Shown: in pieces, positions 1 through 10,081 of the stretch
How the letters are laid out: every line of letters starts with the position of its first letter
Numbering within the stretch: position 1 is the stretch's first letter
NCBI GenBank assembly: GCA_001600875.1
Contig: BCLD01000027.1
Coordinates: 136,177-200,176, forward strand
DNA from: Solicoccozyma terricola
Taxonomy: Eukaryota; Basidiomycota; Tremellomycetes; Filobasidiales; Piskurozymaceae
Reading direction: 5' to 3'
Length of the DNA: 64,000 nt
Position numbers and translations under genes: made by a program
Notes under the pieces: generated by a model
The model's database searches: none
Seen by the model: the letters and a program-made list of their open reading frames with translations, nothing else
What the model was told of the DNA's origin: nothing

Positions 1-1611
1 GTAGGTTGCGCTTTTAGGCACCGTGAATCTAGCCTTGAATTCGATCTCAAAGTCCTGGTCCAATCCAGGAATCCTCCTGCCAACCAATGGCTTGAATGTC
101 GAATTAACAATTTCACTGGAAACCGGTTTTTTCGACATATCGCTCCGATCATTCCGGTTCCACAGGTTTATCTCAACCTGCTTGGTGAAATGATGGTCCA
201 TATGTGGCAGGACTCGGTGAGTCGATACACCTCGAGCGTGAGAGACGTTACATGCAGATCCTTCGAGCAGGAGATGTGCCTTGATTCCGTCTAGTGGTGA
301 AACGAGGTACTGTGGGGAGACAAGATTGGGCATAACGTTGGCGGTGGCAAACGATCCAATGACTGCCAGGTTCTTCAATGCTGATCCATCCAAGGGCAAG
401 ATGTTGTCCTCGTTCTTGAATAAGATAATCGACTCTGCCACAGTCCGTCGAAGGATTGCAGACCGCTCAGCATCATAAGGACTTGCCTTCTCGATAGGAC
501 GAAGAAGAGGTGGGTTGCAACGACGGATATACTTGAGAACCTTTTCAACTCGAGGTGTCAACTCGTCTTCGCTGATTTCTCCTTTGCGGATGGCGGCTAG
601 TAGTCTACCACCCCTCATGATTGGGAATGGCATTTCAATGTCCAATCCTGCACGGACAGGCTCGACGACTCCGCTGTTTGGATTCAGAATCAGCGCGATC
701 TCATCTTGACCTTTCTTTAGAATACTCACTACGTCCCGATCCAGTCACTCATGATCAAACCATCGTATTTCCACTCCTTGCGGACAATGTCCAATATTTC
801 AGTGTTCATGCAAGCGGGTGTACCGCGCTGATGGGGTGGATGATCAGACGGTTGAATGATCCCTTGCTATCACACTTCGCTCACCACTGAATTGTACGCC
901 GTCATGACCGCCAACGGATTGGCCTTTTCGATCACCATCTCAAAGGGGCGAAGGTATATCTCTCGGAAGGTCTGATCATCCACCTCGACATCGTATTCAC
1001 GCCTTGACGTGTCCGAATCGTTGCAGACCAGGTGCTTCAAGCAGGCTTGGGTGTCATTTTCTTGCAACCCTGTGGTCCATGCTGGGGTGAGTGTCTTATT
1101 TCGAGAGAGGGAGAAGGGAAGGCACTCACCGATGCAGAAATTTGTAGCCATGATGCCTGCAAGGAACGGATCCTCGCCTTCAAATGTCATGCATACGGTA
1201 TCAGTCTCGCCTCTATATCGCTGACAATGCTGATGACTCACCGTATGACTCTTGAGCTCTGCCATGGCGCTGATCCCTGAGCAAATTTACAGTGGGGGCG
1301 AGTAGCACGTCGACATTCTTGATCTTGCATTCTTCCGCTAGCTCGTGCCCAATCCTCTTGATGAGCTCTTCGTCCCATGTAGCTGCCAAGGCAGTCGCAT
1401 TGGGAAACGCTGCGGTGGCAGGAGCATTCCAAACCAAGCTACCTCGAACATCTGTAGCAGAGTCGCAAACCCGAGTGCCTGGCAGTCCAAGCCTCGGCAC
1501 ACCCGGAGTATCGTTGAAACCGCATCCCGAAAGCAAGCTGACCTTTTCCTCCAGGGTGAGGTCGCTGACGTTCACCTGGGGTAGCTCATTGTGCGGTGTT
1601 GGGATAGGCAT
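1..1611 (-). CDS. GH3 beta-glucosidase with PA14 insert (3' part missing)
   Basis: Glycoside hydrolase family 3 enzyme, expected to release terminal beta-linked glucose. The start chosen is the Met at 1611, followed by [13 protein letters not shown], the usual GH3 opening; an in-frame Met at 1680 is less likely. After introns near 1160-1255 the reverse strand reads [21 protein letters not shown] (KH substrate motif) and [22 protein letters not shown] at about 741-760 carries the family's catalytic nucleophile Asp (codon 744-746). It continues as [16 protein letters not shown] and, at 1-60, [12 protein letters not shown], which resembles the start of a PA14 domain inserted in many fungal GH3 enzymes. 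The C-terminal part lies beyond the left edge. No convincing signal peptide is visible at the chosen start, so an intracellular enzyme is possible. The next gene upstream (Pil1-like) is on the same strand and ends 180 bp away. Confidence 0.88.
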
Positions 1612-1790
1612 TATGGGAAGATGTAGTGCTCGGAAGGCGTGAATGTCGAGAAACCAGACATATCCATACATTTTGTACATAGATCAGCAAATCGGACTCC
1701 ACCGAATCGCGTCCACCACGCCCAAAAGTGGACGTGAAATCGTCTCCACATTTCTCCTCCCGGACCCACCACGTCCGGTGACCGGACAGC

Positions 1791-4449
1791 TTATCGCAGG
1801 TCGGCGCGATCCTCTGTCTGGATCGGACTGTTGTGCGAGTCCCCGTAGGTAGGTGGGGGCAGTGGGGCACCTAATGGGATCTCGAGATCATCGTCGAGGT
1901 CGCGCCGCATAGCCGCCGACCTTTCACCGTCCGTGTCGGCGTGGATGTTCGCCTCCCCGCTGGAGCTAGCTACCGCATCATCGTGGGTCGATGTGGGTCG
2001 CACGACATTGAGTGGGGCTGTCGGCGCCAAGTTGTAGTCGATGATCGCTGCCGAGGCCGACGTCGTCGTCACTGGACTGCGTACGGTGTCCTTGTTCCGT
2101 TTGAATGCGGATGCGGAGATCGTTCGTTGGCCAGATCCAGGGAAAGATGGACGGCTGCCAACACCGGGACTACCTGTTGGCGTGTAGAACTTGTCCCTGC
2201 CATCGTCACCCATGCCGAGGCCAAACGCTTCTCGCTCCCGCGAGACCTCGCTGCGAGCTGCGGCAGTGGCCTCTTCGTCCTCTGTGGGTATTATAGATGT
2301 TGGACCGACGGGATTGTGATGAGCGTAGTAACCTGAATAATCAAAGGTATCGAATCAGTATATTGGGATTTGTGGAGCACATAATCAGACGCACTTGTGT
2401 TCACGCCATCCTCCTCATCCATATGCTTTCTGGTGACCCTGCCTCGGTCCATGATCTTTCCACCGCCGTTACGAATGACGGGCGCCGGCGAGAGTCCACC
2501 TAGTTGTGAAGGGCCTTGCTGGTCTTCAGCGCTGTCAAGATACGCCAGTGAGGATTCGCCGCCATCGTGCGGGTCCACGGCTGTAGTGCCAGCAGTCAAG
2601 CCACTCTGGTTGTCGGTAGGACGGTAGTGCTCGTCTTCACCACCGCCACTCCATGGTCCTGCGGTGACACTTCCAGGTGGAGTAACACGACTCTTCTGCG
2701 TCTGATACCTATCCAGCTCAGCTTGCTTGGCCTGTGTATATTCGTAGTCGTGACCTTCAAGCTGCTGTCCGACAGTTGGCATCGGACCGTGTCCTGCTTC
2801 CATCGCGTAGGACGCGTTCCTTGACGCAGTAGGAGACGTTGGCGCCACGAACATGACGTTGGGTGCCCCTTCTGCCTCGAATTTGGATGTAGCGGCGTTG
2901 AAAGGGTATTGAGGGTTTCCCAGGCCGAGTGGCGCCATCTGAGAGGGGTTATATCCTAGACTCCCCTGCCTGGATGCGATGCCGTTTGGATCGTCTCCGA
3001 ATGCAGAAGCATATCGGCGGTAGTCGTCTGCTGGTCCCCCGTTAAGATGAGAAACGGATGGAGTGCGAAGTGGCTCGAATGCTTGGTTGTGCGGGAGACC
3101 AGGTGGAAGTGACCTGACCTCGGTTGGGTGGAAGACAACGTCGGAGACCTGGAAGCATATGTTGAACGTAAGTACGAGTCTATGCGCCACACGCACGCTC
3201 CAAGACTCACACAACGCGCCGCCTCATTCGCAAGCCGTTGTGTCTGCTCGAAGCCGTGATATGGAGCTCTCCCGTAGCCTGGAGGTGTTTCCTCGAGCGG
3301 GATCTCCTCTACCAGTAGTTTACCGAGCTCGCCGACAATCTGAGTGTGCGATGTCAGCATCCACCAAACGGCGAAGACTATGTAATCTCAGGGTAGCCTC
3401 ACGGTAGCCTTCTCTGCCAATTCTAAACATCCCCCGAACTTGAGACCGAGTGCTTTCTTGGCTGTTCTTGAAGGGCGGGAATGTGAAGGAGGGTAAGACA
3501 GGGTATACGGTGGTTACGACTTGCTTCGCTCACAGTCGCTTGTAATCGCCGACCTTGGCTTCCTCCGTAAGGATCTCGGTATCGAGCTGAGAAGAGGTAT
3601 CGCTGTTAGCTGGCTTTGATAATGGCTTGACGTTAGCGATTGAGACCCACCAGTCTCATTTGATCTCGCAGTGATTCCAAGAGTTCGGTCTGTGACGGCA
3701 AATTCTTGTTCTGCACCAAATCGCGTAAATTGTTAGCGACAATTGCACCTCGTCATCTATCTCACCCCACACCAAATCACTCACCTCCTGACCCATCTTT
3801 GCCAGCTTCTTCTCCTCCTTCTCTGCTCTATTTCCCAGTTGTTTCCTCCGTTTCACCATCCCCTCTAATTCTTCCTCTCTCGTCCGGATACTCTTGTAGA
3901 GCACTCTCACCGTCGCTTCATGTTCCGCGTATTTGGTCATGGCATCGCTGAGATGCATGAGAATAGCTGAAGCGTGTGACATGACGTCGGACAGATCGGA
4001 TCCTTCAGATGCACCCCATGTGGACATTGCGTTGCATCCTTTGGATATGTCATTACCGAGTCGCTCGTGGGATTGGAGAATGCCTTTCTCGGCAGTGATG
4101 AGGTCTTGGAGTTCGCGGAGGGATTGAGTGCCCATGATGTTTGGCATCTGAAGGGAGTTTGAGAGGGAGGTCAGGGGTTTTGTAGTGGAGGTCATCGAAA
4201 AGCCATTACTGGACTACTTGCAATCGTTGTATGTGCTACCTTGCTCTTGATCATCTTCCCTAGATCACCCCCACCGCCACTCCCACTGTTAACTCGATCC
4301 GGATGTCCACTCCCACCCATCATCGCATGACCAACTCCCGATGTAGACCCTACTGGCGAGGTAGACGCTTCTGCGTCGTCTGACACGGGTTGAGCTGGAG
4401 TCTTCTGCCGCCCTAGGCTGAGGTTGAAGCGGCCAGACGCGGACCTCAT
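1791..4449 (-). CDS. PIL1: Pil1/Lsp1-type eisosome BAR protein
   Basis: Eisosome core component, a BAR-domain protein that coats plasma-membrane furrows in fungi. The N-terminus MRSASGRFNLSLGR starts at 4449. After an intron (about 4152-4240) the BAR helices follow: SLRELQDLITAEKGIL, then GNDISKGCNAMSTWG and SDVMSHASAILMHLSDAM, matching the order in yeast Pil1. A charged coiled-coil stretch (RTREEELEGMVKRRKQLG) follows. A later exon has IVGELGKLLVEEIPLEE and PGYGRAPYHGFEQTQRL, the counterpart of the family's TRPxYDGYE element. The last about 400 residues are a Pro/Ser/Gly/Asp-rich tail, far longer than in yeast Pil1 (about 340 aa in total) and unlike any domain I know; it ends at the stop at 1791-1793. 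At least six introns are implied. Recognition is by motif order only, and some junctions are unresolved. Confidence 0.8.
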
Positions 4450-4807
4450 GGTTGATGGTGTGTGGAGAGATGCTGGAGAAGGTGGAGTAGGAGGATGTGA
4501 CTGAGGTGCTGCGAGCCGCGGAAAGTGGTGATTGGCCCTAGAATACCTGCTGTCCGTGTCGCCGTCACCTCCGAAGCCGTTGATGCCACTCGAGGTGATG
4601 ACGGGCTGTGCGACAGTCACATGGCCGGATCCGGCGACACGGACATAAATGGGCAGTAGCGGACATCGACGACCCGCCGCCGGTGAATAACCAAAAACCC
4701 AAGTCTCATAAAAGTCATGCATGCAGTGTCCTTGAACCATGTTGTAGCGCCACGGAATCCATCGTCCAAGCCAGAACCACTCCGCCCCTTCCCCACCCTC
4801 CATCCTC
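4450..4807. other. Intergenic: PIL1 upstream / PAS gene downstream
   Basis: About 360 bp between the start of the Pil1-like gene and the stop of the PAS gene, both on the minus strand. A minus-strand open frame runs through here but shows no recognisable motif and ends inside the Pil1-like exon, so I treat the stretch as promoter plus 3' UTR. Confidence 0.5.
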
Positions 4808-6367
4808 TCATTCAGCCTGTGTTGCTGGCTTGATCACGCAGAGCAGTCCATCCGAGTACGCTGACAGTATGCCTTCCACTTCAATTGTTTGCAACCCCTG
4901 TATGATATCACCCAGCGGTTAATGTTCGGCACCTTTACTCGCACACATCATCCCCCTATACCCTCACTGACAGTGATTAAACCGAATGTTAAGAACGAAT
5001 ACCCGCTCGGACTTAATCGTCCTTCCCCGTTCCACGTCTTGGCAACCTCGACATATCCACGCACTTTATCCCTATCTGACGGTCGAACAATGTCAAAGAA
5101 CGACTTGCCTGTCATCTGGTAATGGTCGGAAGGGCCGAGTATACACGGATCAGCATGTACCAAAACGTCCCATCAAGACTTGGATCCTGGCGGGTCAACC
5201 CTTCCAAAATCGTCAAACTCACCACCTCTGCATTCCGAATTATCACGTCATTACTGACGTACAAAATCGTGCTCGCATTCGTAAACCTATTCAACAGCAG
5301 GAACGTCCTAGGACTTGGTTTTGGTAGATCCTGGAGTGGAAGACGGGGTGGAGAGGGAGAAGAAGCCATGGCTGACGTTGATGATAAAGGAGAAGAGGCA
5401 GTGGTAGTTGTGATAGTTGATGGACCGCTGATCGAGGGCGAGACTGGACCGGGTTTTGCACCAGGGAATGCCCAATGGGTCTGATAGGAGATGAGATGAT
5501 CAAGACCCGCAGACTTCCGCCTGGTGTGTTGTATCTCCCCTCCACGACTCACTCTCAACGTGAATTTTCTCGCTGCGTCAGGTGTGACCTCTACAATTTC
5601 CAAAGCAGTCGCCGATCGGACTATATGCGAAGGGTTTGGGAGGTTCAGCAACATTTCCCCAATCGCGACCTGGTCATGTCTACCCACGCATCGCTCTTGG
5701 GCCCTCGATAGCTCGACTAACAGTTCCAACCATCTTGTCGTGTACGACGTTGCTGGGCGGTTGGGAAAAAGAGTATGCAGAGAGTCAATTTGGATGTTGG
5801 AAAGGGGGGTCGGGGGGGGGGGAACTTTGGTCACGCCGACCTGCTTCCCCGCTGCCCACCACCCCAATATCCTATTCCGACACTCACTACGCCAAAGCAC
5901 ATAAGAGATACTCGCCGTTGCGGTGTCTCATTTGACAATATGCAATGCATGCCACCTTGTCATTAAGTACGTTTTGACTGTTTTCAAAAAGCGAAAATGA
6001 GGCGGGCCACCCCAAGGAAGGGTCAGTCTGTGGCGTGCGTTGAATCATTTTACGACACCACACCGCCACCACCAATGACCCACTATCGAATTTCTTCAAA
6101 CTTTTCCACCTCGTCGGGATGAAAGAGTAACCACGGAGAGGTACCGACGAGTTCTTGAGGGTCGTAGCCGAGGATATCTTGCATTGACTCGGAGACGTAG
6201 AGGTATGTGGACTGGAGGGGAAAAAAGGAGGGGCGGGGGAGGAGGAAGGGGGGGGGGGGGATTTCTCAATTGTCTGTAGTCGACGACGAACAACGACCGG
6301 CACGCACCTCCACATTCATGTCCATGATGACGATGCACGCCAGTTCTGAAGGTCTGTCACTAGCCAT
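4808..6367 (-). CDS. Two-PAS-domain protein, probable sensor or regulator
   Basis: Short protein with two PAS folds. Start Met at 6367 (MASDRPSELACIVIMDM). After an intron containing a 13-nt C tract (sense strand), the next exon encodes LYVSESMQDILGYDPQEL followed by GTSPWLLFHPDEVEKF, a canonical PAS core. A later exon has NDKVACIAYCQMRHRNGEYLL, the end of the same fold. After a linker (about 5380-5540) the second PAS begins with FLLLNRFTNASTILYVSND and continues with YQMTGKSFFDIVRPSDRDKV at about 5060-5130. The last exon ends EVEGILSAYSDGLLCVI before TGA at 4808-4810. I see no GATA zinc finger, kinase or histidine-kinase domain, so this is not a complete WC-2 or phytochrome. The layout resembles a fungal family annotated only as PAS-domain-containing. 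Ligand and partners are unknown. Confidence 0.72.
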
Positions 6368-7249
6368 GTTCGGTATTGAATGATGGTAGGTGTTGTAGAT
6401 GCGTGTGTATGACTTAGGATACGTGCCAGGCGTGGCGTGGCCTGGGATGAATGGAACTGGGTTTCGTATACACGAACGGGAGTGGTCAAACCGGCAGGTC
6501 GATCATAGGAGAATAAATTTCTAGCTGGGCGAGGTGGGGATGGGGGATGGGGGAATTGGGGGGGGGATGGGAATTTGAAGTCCCCCTACTGTCGCTCGAA
6601 AGCACGTTCCGTTACTCAATGGATTCCCTCAAATGTCGAGGATGTCGAAGAACGTTGCTGTCGTCACTGCGGTCGATGACTGAGATACTGTAGCTGCTGC
6701 TTGGAGGTATGTATGTGTTGTAGTCATGTCATCTGGCATGCCCCAGTCCGAGTGCAGATCTTTCGGGAACCGAGTGGGCCGGCGGCTATCGGTGAATGGG
6801 AATGTCTCTCCCCCGTCGCGCACGTCCCATCCCGCGGCGTCACGGTTAAGGACAATTGAATAGCACGTGTTGTTGTCGTGGTGTATGTACGTGTGATTGT
6901 CGGTCTAACATAGGAAAGCGTTGCCAGCAAATGCCGGCAGTCGATTTAGAACCGAGCTAGGAAGTCAGCTGCAGGCGAGGGACAATCTAATTGCAAAGGT
7001 TCCATCTGGGTATTATCGTCCGTGAATACGACCAGCTCTTCCAAGGGATCAGAAGGAATCGGCGAGGCTGGAAACGGTATCTATATTGTATGGGTAGTCT
7101 GTATCAGTACCATGAGTAGTGGTGGGTCTATTTACTAGGGGTTCAGAGGGGATTGTCACATACAGTGTTCACCTCCAACAGGGACGAGGCCCGGGGGTCA
7201 AGGACGAGGCGATAACTTTGAATTCGGTTCATGCTGGTTTATTAGCAAT
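6368..7249. other. Intergenic upstream of the PAS gene
   Basis: About 0.9 kb without a gene I can defend. It holds G-rich patches on the plus strand (6530-6570) and only short open frames with no recognisable motif. It probably contains the promoter of the PAS gene. Confidence 0.4.
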
Positions 7250-7800
7250 ATATTGAGAGCCGTCAGAGCCCATCCACTCTCATACTCTCAAGCGCTCTTC
7301 TCAGTTTGAGGCTATAGCTCACCTTGTAGTCAACAATGTGTGTTAGGTGGCAATGTTGATAGCTACAAAGCAGGAGAAGAGGGTTGGGGGGTGGGGGGGG
7401 GAGGGATGTTATCTTCGCCACCACTGCCACCAAGGCCCAGAGGTTTATTTATCCTAATACAATGGTCAATTCGCATAACCCTAATTGGTGGGCTATCGTT
7501 TATCCACAATCCCATCTCCGGTATCTCCTTATCATCCAAAACTCCGCTCGTCACTCTGAACCCGTTTCGCACGTAATGGTCAAAGGGATATGAGAGGTGG
7601 CGGGGCAGATAACAGAGAGATAACGAGATGTCGACGATTGAGACTTTACAGACTTCCTGCAGAGTTTGCTAATCCAACCGTCGTTGTTTTACCATGTGAT
7701 TCGCATGTAGCTGCGCACGTAGCCGACGAACAGACGTGGTTCTACTACAGGGGTGGGTTCTTGACGAACGAGGACATCACAAATCCTTGTAAAGCCGTCC
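7250..7800 (-). CDS. Possible exons of an unidentified gene
   Basis: Two minus-strand stretches read like protein but cannot be assigned: about 7690-7800 gives CDVLVRQEPTPVVEPRLF followed by VGYVRSYMRITW, and about 7430-7575 gives GVLDDKEIPEMGLWINDSP and IRVMRIDHCIRINKPLG. Between them is a frame change that needs an intron I could not place. Below 7430 comes a C-rich segment (sense strand) ending in TTTGTAG, which would serve as an acceptor. They might be a small independent gene or 3' sequence of the neighbouring membrane-protein gene. I do not recognise any family. Confidence 0.25.
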
Positions 7801-7801
7801 T

Positions 7802-9040
7802 CTACCGAATCCCATCGCCATCGCCATCGCCATCGCCATCCCTAAACTCTAACTTTTGAACCCCAGCTCCTAGCCCAGTTTCACCAGGAGACAACGGCTT
7901 CAACTCTCCATTAGCGAAACGATGTTGTCGTTTCTCCAAATCGAAAGCCCACATTGCTGATCCGATGCGATTCGAGACTGAGAATGCGAGACCGATGATG
8001 GGTAACTGTTCGAGAAGCGATGCGGTGAAGCCGAAGGCTGGTGGGTGGGTGGGGGCCCATCTGTCAATGCCATACGTCTGTGGGATAATACGCATCAAAA
8101 CCAAAGAAAACACCCACTTCGATAACCCCATTTTCGCTCCTCGAGCCACGTCTCGATCTCCAACGGTGTCATCTTCTTGACTGCAAAATACGGTTCATGC
8201 AAATGGCGTGCTGTATATAGTCCCCGAGTTCCCGACGTGAATGCGAGGTTGATGATGGGCAGGTAGGGGGAGATGGGAATGAGGATGACTTGGGGTGGGG
8301 AGGGGGGGGGGGAGGGGAGGACAGATTACCAAGTAAGGAGATTGTTGTCGCATGCAGCTGCAAACCGCCTCTTCGCTCACAGTGCCTAATGAACATTTGA
8401 CTTGGCCACCATGTAATCCAAGCCAACCATCCTTCCGTCCTTGCACCAATCAACCCTTTCCCATTCGCACCCATCACAACCCTCGGTGGCTGTTCCCATT
8501 CCTCAATATACCCTCTAGACCAGAACGAATCGGGTTTATGACGTGATGCGACTGTGAGATCCCATGCGCGAGAACGAGCTAGTCGGAGGTTGCGTCGGAG
8601 AAAGTAGTAGAGAATCGAGGAAAGTTGTGGGAGTATGAAGAGGAGGGTGGTATCTGTGTGGGGTGGGGTACCCATGGTGGATAGTCAGCTAAACGTTGCG
8701 TGCCTACGACTTCAACCCCCCCCCCCCCCCTCCATTGCTTACAATCCACGATATCAACCTCTCTCAACCAGCTCAACGATTCTCCTACGATCGGTGGAGG
8801 TGGCTTGGTTCTCATCCTCCGCCCACCGAATAACCCATAATTTCCCAACAAAAAAGTCCGAACGAACCATCGCTGCATACTATACGTTGCGATCGCATAT
8901 ACCACGCTCACCAGCAATCCACGGATCGTCGCATGTTTGACCTTTGCCCATACTGCTGTACGGAGTGATACATCTGTGACGAGACGGTAGACTCCGACGA
9001 CAGTGTAATATGGTGGGAAGGTGAGGAGCTCCTGTGGCAT
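7802..9040 (-). CDS. EI24/RRT8/UsgS-like multi-pass membrane protein
   Basis: Start Met at 9040 (MPQELLTFPPYYTVVGVYRL). Exon 1 gives TAVWAKVKHATIRGLLVSVV, then AIATYSMQRWFVRTFLLG with hydrophobic segments. The next exon (8340-8680) gives LLFILPQLSSILYYFL and WLAWITWWPSQMF. After an intron with an 11-nt C tract (sense strand) the frame reads YLPIINLAFTSGTRGLYTA and MTPLEIETWLEERKW. The last exon has FGFTASLLEQLPIIGLAF and SAMWAFDLEKRQHRFANG. The FGFxASLLExLPIxGL and AMWAxDLEK pattern is what I recall for fungal EI24-like proteins (yeast Rrt8/Lds2, Aspergillus UsgS), linked to lipid droplets or spore wall. The C-terminus, before TAG at 7802-7804, is a GD repeat made by an in-frame hexanucleotide microsatellite. 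Function is inferred only from resemblance. Confidence 0.6.
7811..7842. repeat. CATCGC hexanucleotide microsatellite, in frame
   Basis: Roughly four to five tandem copies of a 6-bp unit (ATCGCC on the plus strand). On the minus strand it is in frame with the membrane-protein gene and encodes alternating Gly and Asp directly before the C-terminal GIR and stop. Confidence 0.85.
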
Positions 9041-10081
9041 GGTGAGTGTGTGTATGCTGCTGAAATTGATACTTGGGAGTTGGTCTTGGGAGCTGGGGGT
9101 GACTGACATCACAGGCGATGACGTCATCTCGTCGAAGAGCTTGGATTCTACATCTCTCTGTTTAACAATCAACCACCCATCCATCAGCACCATGCCGCTC
9201 TTCGCCACTCCGTTGGTCTCGCCGTGGCATGCTCTACAGTCTCTCGCTGACATCTGCGCCACAGGTATCCGCAAGTGACAAACACGCTCAACTCGGCTGA
9301 CGCACCTCAACCGTCCTTTCTCGTGTTTTATTCCTCTGTGGATCCAACAACGGGTAAGATGTGGTGTCCTGTGAGTGTGATATTAACGGATAAGACTATG
9401 ATGGGTTCGTTGATTGTGAATACTATCATACTCGTCGTCAGGATTGCAGAAACGTCGAGAAAGTAGTATTGGAGGCTTTCGACGGGGCGGACAAGCCAAA
9501 GGCTATGATACACTGGGTAGGACAACGAGCAGAGTGAGATCGTAGCGCTGGGTACGGCGTTGTGGTAGGACTTGACCCGTGTCCTTGTTGGTTTAATAGA
9601 TGGAGAGACCCGAAGAATGAAGCGAGAGTGAGATGGAATGTGCAGAGTGTGCCGACGATTCTTCGGATTGAGAAGGTGAGGGTTGAACAGAGAGGATGTC
9701 TGGGATGGCAGGAAAATAATCCCGCGATGACTGAATGTGGTATATGTACCTGCAGGGCCAAGAGACTGATCGGTTGGAGTTGGATGATATTCTAGACCAG
9801 CCCAAGCTGGCGAGACTGCTGGGATGAGGTGGTGGTGTTGAGGGTTGAGGGTGGGAGGTTGGGGGAGGTTGTTGACGCGGACATTGCCGACCTTATCTCC
9901 GAATCCACAATCTAATCTCGAATTTGGCTGAAAAATAATTTCAATTCCAAGGTGCATCCAAGCTCGCTCGACGTCTGCTGTCACTGCTCGTCATCGTCAT
10001 CGTCCTCCTCCTCCTCCTCCATCACCATCACCATCACCAGCTCCTCCGTGAGCATCTCCCCCTCACATCCCTCACCATCGC
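9041..10081. promoter_or_regulatory. Divergent intergenic region, membrane protein / MTD1
   Basis: About 1 kb separating two divergently transcribed genes (minus-strand gene starting at 9040, plus-strand MTD1 at 10082), so it must hold both promoters. Open frames are present on both strands (for example 9328-9984 minus) but have no recognisable motif. The MTD1-proximal end carries a TCC/TCA triplet-rich stretch at about 9988-10042, a typical fungal CT-rich promoter block. Confidence 0.5.

Noticed and set aside
9328..9984. 218-codon minus-strand frame between the EI24-like gene and MTD1
   Set aside because: It covers the divergent promoter, shows no domain, and is broken up by low-complexity Ser/His/Pro; kept as intergenic.
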